Source of the DNA: an uncultured Clostridia bacterium
GTDB taxonomy: Bacteria; Bacillota; Clostridia; TANB77; CAG-465
Direction: 5' to 3'
DNA length: 64,000 bases
NCBI GenBank assembly: GCA_947628005.1
Contig: CANQYI010000002.1
Location: 34,506-98,505, forward strand
Made by a program: the position numbers and the translations under genes. The notes under the pieces were generated by a model. That model had not been told where the DNA came from and searched no databases. It was given only the letters and a program-made list of their open reading frames with translations. This document shows positions 12,239 to 21,305 of the stretch, piece after piece (position 1 is the stretch's first letter; every line of letters starts with the position of its first letter).

Positions 12239-12929
12239 ATTTATATATTCTTGATTTTATTTCTTGCAAACTGTATTTCTTATATTGTCCAACTTCTATT
12301 CCATCAACCTTCATATTTCCTATTGCTATTCTTTTTAATTTAATAACTTTTTTATTAATTGCTTCAAACATTCTTCTAATTTGCCTATTCTTTCCTTCGC
12401 AAATTTTTACCTCAGTTAAATTTCTTTTTATTCGTTTTACTATGGCAGGTTTTGTTACATAGCCTCCTATATCAACACCAGAAGAAAGTTTTTGAATTTC
12501 TATATCATTTAAATCAAAATCTGTTTTTACTATATAAGTTTTATATATATTATTTTTGGGATGAATAAGTTCATTTGCAAAATCTCCATCATTAGTAAGA
12601 ATTATAATTCCCTCTGTATCCATATCTAGACGTCCTACTGGAAACAATCTTACTTTTTCATGTATAAGATCCATTATACACTTTCTATCAAATTGCTCAG
12701 CACTAGTTGTTATGTACCCTCTAGGTTTATTTAAAGCAACATAAACTTTTTGTGTTTCTACATTTATCTGTTCTCCATTAATTGTTACAACATCAGTTCC
12801 TGCTTCAACCTGAGTAGATAAATTACTAATACATTTTCCATTTACATATACCTTATTATTACTTATAAGTTCATCTGCTTTTCTTCTTGAACAATAGCCA
12901 CTACTAGCTATATATTTATTTAATCTCAA
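12237..12929 (-). CDS. rluB: rRNA pseudouridine synthase (RsuA/RluB family)
   Basis: MRLNKYIASSGYCSRRKADELI...VGRLDMDTEGIIILTNDGDFANELIHPKN. Confidence 0.9.
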   Translation of the reverse strand: MRLNKYIASSGYCSRRKADELISNNKVYVNGKCISNLSTQVEAGTDVVTINGEQINVETQKVYVALNKPRGYITTSAEQFDRKCIMDLIHEKVRLFPVGRLDMDTEGIIILTNDGDFANELIHPKNNIYKTYIVKTDFDLNDIEIQKLSSGVDIGGYVTKPAIVKRIKRNLTEVKICEGKNRQIRRMFEAINKKVIKLKRIAIGNMKVDGIEVGQYKKYSLQEIKSRIYK

Positions 12930-12945
12930 ATTTCTATCTCCAATC

Positions 12946-13872
12946 TTATAAATTCTCTTTTTTATCTAATATGTTTAACAAATCTTTAAATTCTTCTGGT
13001 AAATCAGCTTTAAATTCTAAATATTCTTTACTAGTCGGATGATATATTCCAAGTGTCATAGCATGCAACATTTGACCGTTTACTTTAAATTTATTATCTT
13101 TTTTAGAATATTTTTCATCTCCTAATAACGGATGTCCTATATAAGAAAGATGTACTCTTATTTGATGTGTTCTTCCTGTTTCAAGAGTTGCTTTTATCAA
13201 AGTTAAATTTGAATTATAATATCTTTTCAATACCTTAATATGTGTAATAGCTTGTTTACTATTTTTATTTGTAACAGCCATCTTTTTTCTATCTTTTGTA
13301 TTTCTTCCTATTGGTAAATTGATATCTAAATCATCCTCTTTTAATATTCCTTTAGCAAGTGCTATATATTCTCTCTTTAAATTATGAACTTTGAAATCTT
13401 TAGAAAGGTTTTTATGAGCTTTATCATTTTTAGCCACTACCAAGATTCCCGAAGTATCTTTATCTATTCTATGTACAATTCCAGGTCTAATTACTCCATT
13501 AATAGAAGATAATTTTCCTTTATGGGAATACATTAAAGCATTTACCATAGTACCAGTATAATTTCCATTTGCTGGATGTACTACCATACCTTTTGGCTTA
13601 TTTACTATTATAATATCATCATCTTCGTACAATATATCAAGCTTAATATCTTGTGCAATAATATCAGATGTAACCTCATCAATATCTTCAATTGAAACAA
13701 TATCATTTAATTTTAATGAATAACCACTTTTTACCTTTTTGTCATTAACTAAAATTTTGCCATCAACAATTAACTTTTTAATATAACTTCTAGTTTTTAA
13801 TTTATCAACTTCAGATAAAAATACATCTAACCTTTTTGATACATTTATTTCATCAATAATATACTTTTTCAT
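12946..13872 (-). CDS. rluD: 23S rRNA pseudouridine synthase, RluD/RluA family
   Basis: PGIVHRIDKDTSGILVVAKNDKAH...ETGRTHQIRVHLSYIGHPLLGDEKY. Confidence 0.92.
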   Translation of the reverse strand: MKKYIIDEINVSKRLDVFLSEVDKLKTRSYIKKLIVDGKILVNDKKVKSGYSLKLNDIVSIEDIDEVTSDIIAQDIKLDILYEDDDIIIVNKPKGMVVHPANGNYTGTMVNALMYSHKGKLSSINGVIRPGIVHRIDKDTSGILVVAKNDKAHKNLSKDFKVHNLKREYIALAKGILKEDDLDINLPIGRNTKDRKKMAVTNKNSKQAITHIKVLKRYYNSNLTLIKATLETGRTHQIRVHLSYIGHPLLGDEKYSKKDNKFKVNGQMLHAMTLGIYHPTSKEYLEFKADLPEEFKDLLNILDKKENL

Positions 13873-13934
13873 ACCCTATTTCACTAAGTATATATTTTAC
13901 CAAAGATTTTTACTATTTTCAATCCTTTTAGCAA

Positions 13935-13958
13935 TAAAAAAAGAAGCCTTAAGCTTCT
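13935..13958 (-). terminator. Intrinsic terminator right after spoIIAB
   Basis: Reverse strand GAAGCTTAAGGCTTC followed by TTTTTTT. Confidence 0.75.
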
Positions 13959-14403
13959 AATTACTTGATTTTTTATTTTTTACCTTTTTAGTCAATGTTA
14001 TTTTTGTTCCCTCGTTTGTAACAGAATCTATTAATATCTCATCCATAAAACTCTCCATAATTGTAAATCCCATACCTGCATGTTCCAATTCAGGCTTAGA
14101 AGTATAAGATGGAGTAGTTGCAAGTTCAATATCATCTATTCCGATTCCTTTATCTTCAATAATAATTTTTACTATATCATAATCTGATTCTATTATATAA
14201 GCTGAAACTGATACAATACCATCTTTGTTATTATACCCATGTTCAATAGCATTAGTAACAGCTTCTGACACTGCAGTTTTAATATCTACAAGTTCATCTA
14301 CTGTTATATTAAGATTAGATATAAATGTGGCAATAGCGACCCTAACTGGTGCAACATTATCAAGAGTTGATTTAAAATCTAATTTCATATAATTTCGTTC
14401 CAT
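13957..14403 (-). CDS. spoIIAB: Anti-sigma F factor SpoIIAB
   Basis: TVDELVDIKTAVSEAVTNAIEHGYNNKDG...ATTPSYTSKPELEHAGMGFTIMESFMDEILIDS. Confidence 0.9.
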   Translation of the reverse strand: MERNYMKLDFKSTLDNVAPVRVAIATFISNLNITVDELVDIKTAVSEAVTNAIEHGYNNKDGIVSVSAYIIESDYDIVKIIIEDKGIGIDDIELATTPSYTSKPELEHAGMGFTIMESFMDEILIDSVTNEGTKITLTKKVKNKKSSN

Positions 14404-14404
14404 A

Positions 14405-14719
14405 TTATATACTCCTCATATCTATATTTTTGGCAATATTAGATAATTCTAATACCCTTCTTATACTATTACTAGGATTAATTATAGTCATTTTTGAATT
14501 AAGTAATTTTAATAAATTATATCTTCCAATTAAAAGGCCAATTCCACTACTGTCCATAAACTTTACCTGACTTAAATCAACAATAAATTCTTGTGGCTGA
14601 TACCTCATAATATAGCCATCTATAACAGTTCTCAATTTTTTACAAGTCTTCATATCTAATTCCTCATCTAAGTTAATACTCAAATTTCCTTTATCATATT
14701 CGTATTTCATATTATACAC
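14405..14719 (-). CDS. spoIIAA: Anti-sigma F factor antagonist SpoIIAA (STAS)
   Basis: STAS domain with FIVDLSQVKFMDSSGIGLLIGRYNLLK; adjacent to spoIIAB. Confidence 0.85.
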   Translation of the reverse strand: MYNMKYEYDKGNLSINLDEELDMKTCKKLRTVIDGYIMRYQPQEFIVDLSQVKFMDSSGIGLLIGRYNLLKLLNSKMTIINPSNSIRRVLELSNIAKNIDMRSI

Positions 14720-14794
14720 CTCTTAGATAAAAGTATATCACATTGAAAACTCGAACTTTGTAGAATTTTAATTTATAAAATAAATATTTAAAAA

Positions 14795-14832
14795 AACAAA
14801 AAAAATAAACCCGAGATTATTAATCTCGGGCT
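14795..14832 (-). terminator. Intrinsic terminator after the (PSETK)n gene
   Basis: CCCGAGATTATTAATCTCGGG; reverse strand followed by a T-rich tract. Confidence 0.8.
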
Positions 14833-14867
14833 TATATTAAGTGTCACAATGGGGCTATGTGACACAC

Positions 14868-16148
14868 TCACTGGTTTGTAGCGTACATCGTAACGTACGA
14901 CTCTGCTACGATGTTGCCGTTTGCATCGACTACCGTGACCAGAACGGTGTCTCCACCATTCAAAGTCAACTGTACGCGTGCGTACATACTCGAAGCATCA
15001 GAGTCAATCAATTCATATGAATAATTGCATTTCACAACGTCACCCTTTTCAAGGCCCGTTACCGTGAAGTAACAGCCTTGGGTCGTGTTGTTACTTGCAA
15101 ATGTAACAACCGGGCTAACTCTTGCGGGCTTTGTCTCCGAAGGTTTTGTCTCCGAAGGCTTTGTCTCCGAAGGTTTTGTCTCCGAAGGCTTTGTCTCCGA
15201 AGGTTTTGTCTCCGAAGGTTTTGTCTCCGAAGGCTTTGTCTCCGAAGGCTTTGTCTCCGAAGGCTTTGTCTCCGAAGGCTTTGTCTCCGAAGGTTTTGTC
15301 TCCGAAGGTTTTGTCTTCGAAGGCTTTGTCTCCGAAGGCTTGGTTTCATTCGGCTTGGTTGTTGTGCTCGGCTTTGTATTCGTAGGCTTCTTAGTTACCG
15401 TTGCCTGCTGACTATTCTGCTGTTTTTCCGTAGCGCTTGCGCTAGGGCTTTTATTATTATTGGCATTTGCATTGCCTCCAGCGCTTTCCTGAGAATCTAT
15501 AACAGGACCATTTTCATTGTCTTGAACAACGTCACAATCCTGATTCTCATCAACACTATCCATCTGGTTTCCATCGTTCTCCTTGCCAAGAACGCTGTTT
15601 TTGATGTTAGCATAGTCACCAACAATAAGGGCCTCTGACGATGTTGAAAAGTCAAAATCCTTCAAGGTATCTACGATACTCTGGACATTGATCTCCAAAT
15701 TTGCACCTTCGCCAATGTCACCAACCTGAATCGTTCCGGAGAACGAATTGTTTTCAATCTTAGTGTTAAACACTAAGATAGAGGGATACCTCTCCATAAG
15801 TTCTCTGTAATTCGGACATTGGGTGTCACAAACAACAAATATCTTACATCCATCCTTTTCAAACCAATTTTCTAATTCTCCGTCACATGTCTTATGACAA
15901 GTGCATACAAAGGCAGAATTCTCTTCTTTCGAAGAAGTCAAAGGTGCTTCTGTAGTAGTCTCAGTTTTGCTCTCCGCCGCATAAGCTGTATTCTTCTCAG
16001 CAACATTACCGTCATTTGACATCATAGCAGCGAGTGCTACCACGATAAAAACCATCATGATTATCAGCAGCATTACTGCCAATAATCTAGTCCGCTTACT
16101 TCTTGCGACCTCGTTGTAAGAGGTTGTATTATTCGTATTATTTCTCAT
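14868..16148 (-). CDS. Membrane-anchored extracytoplasmic protein with (PSETK)n stalk; function unknown
   Basis: N-terminal TM RLLAVMLLIIMMVFIVVALAAMM; Cys-containing ectodomain CTCHKTCDGELENWFEKDGCKIFVVCDTQCPNYRE; about 14 PSETK units; C-terminal beta-like domain. Confidence 0.75.
   Translation of the reverse strand: MRNNTNNTTSYNEVARSKRTRLLAVMLLIIMMVFIVVALAAMMSNDGNVAEKNTAYAAESKTETTTEAPLTSSKEENSAFVCTCHKTCDGELENWFEKDGCKIFVVCDTQCPNYRELMERYPSILVFNTKIENNSFSGTIQVGDIGEGANLEINVQSIVDTLKDFDFSTSSEALIVGDYANIKNSVLGKENDGNQMDSVDENQDCDVVQDNENGPVIDSQESAGGNANANNNKSPSASATEKQQNSQQATVTKKPTNTKPSTTTKPNETKPSETKPSKTKPSETKPSETKPSETKPSETKPSETKPSETKPSETKPSETKPSETKPSETKPSETKPSETKPARVSPVVTFASNNTTQGCYFTVTGLEKGDVVKCNYSYELIDSDASSMYARVQLTLNGGDTVLVTVVDANGNIVAESYVTMYATNQ
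15129..15340. repeat. 15-bp tandem repeat (about 14 copies) encoding PSETK
   Basis: Unit GG(C/T)TTTGTCTCCGAA on + strand, visible by eye; one copy has TTCGAA (PSKTK). Confidence 0.95.
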
Positions 16149-16426
16149 ATATCATCTTTCCTTTCATGCGTGTGTTTCGTTTGTTTGTTTTATATATGAA
16201 AACCCCTGATTTTAAACCCCATAATCAGAAGGTTGAATTTAAAAAACCTATTAAGGTTATTACTACTTTTATAACCCTACTATTATTATAGCATTTTCTA
16301 GACTATTTGTCAATATTTCTAGCATATTTTTGATAAAAAATTACATAATTTTGCATTATTAATGTAATTTTACTTAAAAATCACGAAATAACTCTGGGAA
16401 TTTTACTTATTCTCAGAGTTATTTTT

Positions 16427-17179
16427 TTATTTTATTAATTTTGCTTGTACTACAAATCTTCCATCAGTTATTGAATATTCACAAGTTGATAGAGTTAATA
16501 TTGTATCTTCTTTAGATACTTCTACTTTAGTATCATATAAACTTTTAGATTTTAAAGTCTTTAAAAATTCTGCATATTCGTCATCAGTTTCAAAGTTTGT
16601 ATCAATATAGAAGAAATTTGTGTCTGTTATATATACAGAAAATACTTCCCATTTATAATTACCATTTAGAGTAGAAAATTCTATTTGTTTATGATCTTTG
16701 TAGAAGTCTTCTTCTTTATACTTAAGTAAAGGTGTAAAACAACTATCTTCGCTACTATTGTGTCCATATATTATATAATGAATATTTTTTTCGTTTATAT
16801 TATCAATATTACATCTATAATCTAAGAAATTTTCTCCCCACATATAATAATTGTTATCTCTATCATTTCTTAAATATCTGTCGTTATCTGTACTTTGGAA
16901 TACTGGATAATCTATTGATGTTCCTGATACCTTTAGCCATCCAATTGCATCTGAATAAGTAGCATTTAATGCCTTAATTTCGCTTTGTAGGTCTCTTCCT
17001 TCGTCTTCTGATGATGTAACATCACTTAGCTTGATATATTCTAATTCATCAGTTTTTGGAATATCATCGTTTGCATTTCTATTATATACTATATAACCAA
17101 TCCAACCTAATAATGCTAGCATTAAAACTACTAGTACTACTATTACTATTATCTTTTTCTTTTTATTATTTATTTGCAT
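16427..17179 (-). CDS. srtB: Class B sortase
   Basis: GWLKVSGTSIDYPVFQSTDNDRYLRNDRDNNYYMWGENFLDYRC...YIIYGHNS...TLSTCEYSITDGRFVVQAKLIK. Confidence 0.93.
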   Translation of the reverse strand: MQINNKKKKIIVIVVLVVLMLALLGWIGYIVYNRNANDDIPKTDELEYIKLSDVTSSEDEGRDLQSEIKALNATYSDAIGWLKVSGTSIDYPVFQSTDNDRYLRNDRDNNYYMWGENFLDYRCNIDNINEKNIHYIIYGHNSSEDSCFTPLLKYKEEDFYKDHKQIEFSTLNGNYKWEVFSVYITDTNFFYIDTNFETDDEYAEFLKTLKSKSLYDTKVEVSKEDTILTLSTCEYSITDGRFVVQAKLIK

Positions 17180-17262
17180 AGAGCTTACCTCCTATTCTAA
17201 TTTATACTATAAAAAAAGGGATTATATTTTCATACAACCCCTCTTTTACGTATTTGCTTAAA

Positions 17263-18153
17263 TTATATTCTACCTGTGTTAGGATTTGGAATCCAATCAG
17301 CTGGTTTTTCTGGTTCTGGTTGACTTGGTGTTGGATCTTGTGGTTTTGGATCTTGTGGTTTTGGATCTTGTGGTTTTGGATCTTGTGGTTTTGGATCATC
17401 TGGTTTTTGAGTTGGTTTTTCAGCTATTACAAATGCTGGAGCATTTACTGCATTTGCCATATTAAAATCGTCATCTATAGCAGTTCCACCTGCAACATGT
17501 AAGATTTTTCCTCCACCTATTGAACCTTGAATATTGCTTAAAGTAACTGTAGCTGTATTATTTGAATTAATAACTACTTTTTTAGTAGCTGTAAATCCTT
17601 CTAATCCTAAATCTGCATCTTTAAGACTTATTTTTCTTATTCTAATATTATCAGTATAAGTTAATGTGTAAGTTACTGTTCCACCAACATAAACTTTTGT
17701 TGGATTTGGATTACTAATTTTTAAAACTGGTGCTACTGTATCTTTTGCTACTATTGTAAATACTGCTGTATTTATTGGATCAGTCATTTTAAAATCACTA
17801 GAGATAGCTGTACCACCTGCAATATGTACAATACCTTGTTTAGAATTGTTTTTTGGTACAATATTTGTTAAAGTTACAATTCTTTGATTTCCGTTTGCTG
17901 TTATACTTTTGTTAGCAGTAAATCCGTCTAATCCTATGTCATCATTTTTTAAGCTTATTTTTCTAACATCTCCATCATATTTTAATGTAAAGCTTACGCT
18001 TCCACCTTCTTTTACTGTTGTAGATGATAGTGCGCCAACAGATACTACAACACTAGATGCCTCTACAAAACCTCCTACTGGTATAGTTAATAAAGACATT
18101 ACAGCTATTGCCATAACCGCAAATACTTTTTTAATATTTAATTTTTTTAACAT
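17263..18153 (-). CDS. Secreted protein: two beta-sandwich/Ig-like repeats plus (DPKPQ)n linker ending PNPNTGRI
   Basis: Signal peptide; duplicated ~100-aa modules; linker DPKPQDPKPQDPKPQ; C-terminus DWIPNPNTGRI; directly upstream of srtB on the same strand. Confidence 0.8.
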   Translation of the reverse strand: MLKKLNIKKVFAVMAIAVMSLLTIPVGGFVEASSVVVSVGALSSTTVKEGGSVSFTLKYDGDVRKISLKNDDIGLDGFTANKSITANGNQRIVTLTNIVPKNNSKQGIVHIAGGTAISSDFKMTDPINTAVFTIVAKDTVAPVLKISNPNPTKVYVGGTVTYTLTYTDNIRIRKISLKDADLGLEGFTATKKVVINSNNTATVTLSNIQGSIGGGKILHVAGGTAIDDDFNMANAVNAPAFVIAEKPTQKPDDPKPQDPKPQDPKPQDPKPQDPTPSQPEPEKPADWIPNPNTGRI

Positions 18154-18280
18154 AATTTAAATACCTCCTAAATTACCTTACGATTTTATTATAACATACT
18201 TTACATAATAATGCAATACTTTTTTAATAATTTTTTGAAAAAATTGCAAATTTCAAGTTAATTATATTACATAAAAGTGT

Positions 18281-18306
18281 AAAAAAGACCGAGAAATCGG
18301 TCTTTT
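18281..18306 (-). terminator. Intrinsic terminator after tyrosine recombinase
   Basis: AAAGACCGAGAAATCGGTCTTTT hairpin. Confidence 0.75.
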
Positions 18307-18333
18307 GACAAAATTACAATATTTTTTACTTTT

Positions 18334-19209
18334 TTATTTATTATCATCAAGATTTAGCATTTGAGTATACATCATAGTAGATGCAACATCTGTATGTCCT
18401 AATAATTCTTGCACTGTTTTTAACTCTGCACCATTTTGTAACATATGTACTGCAAATGAATGTCTTATAGTATGAGGTGTTATATCTTTATCTATATTTG
18501 CTTGCTCTTTATATTGCTTTAAAATTTTCCAATAACCTTGTCTAGTCATTTTTTGTCCGTTAGTATTAATGAATAAAGTTTTTTCTTCTTCTGTTTTTAT
18601 AAGTAAAGGTCTAACTTTGTCCATATATTCTTTTAAGCATTTTAAAGCTAAAGCTCCAAGTGGTATATGTCTTTCACTATTTTTCTTCTTAACCTTTATA
18701 TAACCGCCAGATAAATTTACATCCTCAACTCTTAAAGATATAAGCTCAGTAACTCTTATGCCTGTAGCATATAAAATTTCTAACATTGCTTTATCTCTTT
18801 GTCCTTTTAATTCAGATAAATCTGGTTGTTCTAATAACTTTTCTATTTCACTTGATGTTAATATCATTGGTTCTTTTCTATCTACTTTAGGAGCTTCTAC
18901 GCTATCAGCAATATTTACTTCTGCTAATTTTTTGCTAACTAAATATTTATATAATGCTTTTATAGATGCTGTGCTTCTTGAAATAGTAGAATTGGATCTC
19001 CCAGAAGCTATTAAATGATTTATATAATCTTGCATATCATCTTTTGTTAAGTCAAAAATCTTTTTACCTTGTGATTCAAAATAATTACTAAATTGAACGA
19101 TATCTCTTTCGTATGATGCAAGTGTATTAGCTGATGCTTGTCTTGCTTTTAAACTATCAATAAATTCGTCAATAATGATTTTCATGTTATTGCTCCTCCA
19201 TTCTGACAA
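18334..19209 (-). CDS. xerD: Tyrosine recombinase XerD/XerC-like
   Basis: ASANTLASYERDIVQFSNYFES...YATGIRVTELISLRVEDVNL...HTIRHSFAVHMLQNGAELKTVQELLGHTDVASTMMYTQ. Confidence 0.92.
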   Translation of the reverse strand: MSEWRSNNMKIIIDEFIDSLKARQASANTLASYERDIVQFSNYFESQGKKIFDLTKDDMQDYINHLIASGRSNSTISRSTASIKALYKYLVSKKLAEVNIADSVEAPKVDRKEPMILTSSEIEKLLEQPDLSELKGQRDKAMLEILYATGIRVTELISLRVEDVNLSGGYIKVKKKNSERHIPLGALALKCLKEYMDKVRPLLIKTEEEKTLFINTNGQKMTRQGYWKILKQYKEQANIDKDITPHTIRHSFAVHMLQNGAELKTVQELLGHTDVASTMMYTQMLNLDDNK

Positions 19210-19303
19210 TCATTTTACAACATTTTTTGTTTTTTTGCAAGACTTTTTTTAAAAATTATGTAATGTTTTTCATATTTTATATTTTATTTATAGTAATTAT
19301 ATA

Positions 19304-19909
19304 TTATATTTTCTTGTAAATACTTATTATATTAACTGATAATATTTGTTCTAACAGCACTGAAAGAAATATAAAAGAAAATCCTATTACAATATAAGTT
19401 AAATGTTTTATCAATATTTTTGTTCTACTTTCTTTTAACTTCTCTGTTATAATATAATGCAAACTCAAGGCATTTGTACTTAAGAAAACAAAAGCTGGAA
19501 GATAAAATAAATTTGGTATTATAATAAGTAATAATAAAGCTATTATTCCATTATAAATTCCAAACACACTAAATAGTATAGGTACATATATACCTATAGA
19601 TATACCTTTAATCATATTAATTAGTGATATTAAAATAGGACATATCATTGTAAGAGAAGAAAAATATACTAAAATAATTAATATTAAATTTGTACTAATT
19701 CCATTTTTAATTATATTTATTCCGTCAAAGTTATCTTGCTTTGATATATTCAAAGTATTTACCACTGTATCTTTCAATTCTATTTTTGTTTGTTCACTAG
19801 AAAATTGATATATAATTATTCCTGATACTACTCCTATTAATATAGAAAGTAAAAATATAGTTATAATTTTTGAATTTTCTTTTATATAGTTTATTAAATA
19901 TCTTTTCAT
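19304..19909 (-). CDS. spoIIM: Stage II sporulation protein M (start MKRYLINYIKEN)
   Basis: Multi-TM protein with SpoIIM/DUF95 features; sits next to xerD. The listed ORF extends to 19930 into the palindrome. Confidence 0.85.
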   Translation of the reverse strand: MKRYLINYIKENSKIITIFLLSILIGVVSGIIIYQFSSEQTKIELKDTVVNTLNISKQDNFDGINIIKNGISTNLILIILVYFSSLTMICPILISLINMIKGISIGIYVPILFSVFGIYNGIIALLLLIIIPNLFYLPAFVFLSTNALSLHYIITEKLKESRTKILIKHLTYIVIGFSFIFLSVLLEQILSVNIISIYKKI

Positions 19910-19915
19910 AATTAA

Positions 19916-19948
19916 ACCACCATAGAACATAATATGCTCTATGGTGGT
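19916..19948. promoter_or_regulatory. 33-bp near-perfect palindrome overlapping spoIIM Shine-Dalgarno
   Basis: + strand ACCACCATAGAACATAATATGCTCTATGGTGGT; 16-nt arms with one G-U pair, 1-nt centre. Confidence 0.8.
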
Positions 19949-19976
19949 ATTTAATAACTCATTAACTTATTATAAT

Positions 19977-20432
19977 TTATAAGCTATATTTTTCTCTTGC
20001 TTTTACTGCCAATTTATCGCATCTGTTATTATACTCATTATCGCTGTGCCCTTTTACCTTTATAAATTTAACATCATGAATACTTAAAAGTTTTAATAAT
20101 CTTTCCCACAATTCTATATTCTTTACTTTACTTTTATCTGCTTTTATCCAATTATTACTACTCCAATTATATACCCATCCATTATTTATTGAGTTTACCA
20201 CATAAGCACTATCACTATATATAGTAACATTACATGGCTCTTTTAATATTTCTAATGCTTTAATTACAGCTAGCATTTCCATTTTATTGTTTGTAGTATT
20301 TGGCTCGCCATCTGAAATTTCTTTTTCAACATTATTATATATAAGTATTGCAGCATAACCACCTGGCCCTGGATTCCCACTGCAAGCTCCATCAGTATAT
20401 ATTACAACATTCTTTTGTTTCTTATTCTCCAT
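19977..20432 (-). CDS. rnhA: Ribonuclease HI
   Basis: VVIYTDGACSGNPGPGGYAAILIYNN...NNKMEMLAVIKALEIL...VKGHSDNEYNNRCDKLA. Confidence 0.95.
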   Translation of the reverse strand: MENKKQKNVVIYTDGACSGNPGPGGYAAILIYNNVEKEISDGEPNTTNNKMEMLAVIKALEILKEPCNVTIYSDSAYVVNSINNGWVYNWSSNNWIKADKSKVKNIELWERLLKLLSIHDVKFIKVKGHSDNEYNNRCDKLAVKAREKYSL

Positions 20433-20519
20433 ATTTATATATTTCCTCCAACCTTGATTTTTTGTACTAATACTTATATAATAATAACATAGTTTGTATT
20501 AATATTCAAGGAGGAAGCA

Positions 20520-21305
20520 ATGAAAGCTTTAGGAATAGTATGTGAATATAATCCATTTCATAATGGTCATAAATATTTAATTGATGAAGCAAAAAAGATA
20601 ACTAAATGTGACTTTGTAGTTGCAATAATGTCTGGAAATTTTACTCAACAGGGAAATATTGCACTTTATGATAAATTTACACGTGCTAATCTTGCTATAA
20701 AAAATGGTGTAGATTTAGTAATAGAATTACCTGTGCTATTTTCAAACTCAAGTGCGCAATATTTTTCTTATTCGGCTATAAGGATATTAAATGATTTAGG
20801 ATTTATAGATAATATAGCATTTGGCACTGAATGCGATAATATAAAAACTTTAGATAATATAGCAAAAAAAATTATAGAAAACGAAAAAATGATTTGGGAA
20901 ACTACTTCTTCTATAATGAATGATGGTATTTCATTTGCTGATGCTAGAGCTGAGGCTTTAAAAAATTTTTTAACTGATGACGAGTTATTAGAAATAAAAA
21001 AGCCAAATAATATACTGGCTATCGAATATATAAAATCACTTATAAAATTAAATAGTAAAATTAAACCAATTTCTATAAAAAGAGTTGGAGCTCAATTTGA
21101 TGAAAATAACATCACTTGCAATAACTATTGTAGTGCTACTTCAATAAGAAATTTACTTTATGACAATAAAGATATTTCTATACTAAAAAATTATGTTCCA
21201 AGTGATACATTTGATATAATTCAAAAAAAATCTTTTTTTAGAAATGATGATTTATTCTATATATTAAAATATAAAATATTATCTCTTGGTACTAATCGGA
21301 CTTAA
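20520..21305 (+). CDS. tmcAL: tRNA(Met) cytidine acetate ligase TmcAL, N-terminal part; frame broken near 21297
   Basis: MKALGIVCEYNPFHNGHKYLIDEAKKITKCDFVVAIMSGNFTQQGNIALYDKFTRA; terminates CGG ACT TAA. Confidence 0.9.
   Translation: MKALGIVCEYNPFHNGHKYLIDEAKKITKCDFVVAIMSGNFTQQGNIALYDKFTRANLAIKNGVDLVIELPVLFSNSSAQYFSYSAIRILNDLGFIDNIAFGTECDNIKTLDNIAKKIIENEKMIWETTSSIMNDGISFADARAEALKNFLTDDELLEIKKPNNILAIEYIKSLIKLNSKIKPISIKRVGAQFDENNITCNNYCSATSIRNLLYDNKDISILKNYVPSDTFDIIQKKSFFRNDDLFYILKYKILSLGTNRT

Noticed and set aside
15129-15340. Short regular repeats as a CRISPR array
   Set aside because: Head-to-tail 15-bp units with no spacers; coding PSETK repeats.
15059-15638. Overlapping ORFs on both strands across the 15-bp repeat (RRQSLRRQ, LCLRRFCLRR, EGFVSEGFVS, LSPKVLSPKA)
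   Set aside because: A 15-bp repeat is open in every frame. Only the minus-strand PSETK frame has signal/TM, a start with SD, and non-repeat domains.
17202-17502. ORFs MIQNHKIQNHK (minus) and FWILWFWILWFW (plus)
   Set aside because: Off-frame and antisense readings of the DPKPQ repeat.
18334-19209. Tyrosine recombinase as an integrase of a mobile element
   Set aside because: Next to spoIIM with XerD-like length and motifs; no att sites or cargo seen nearby.
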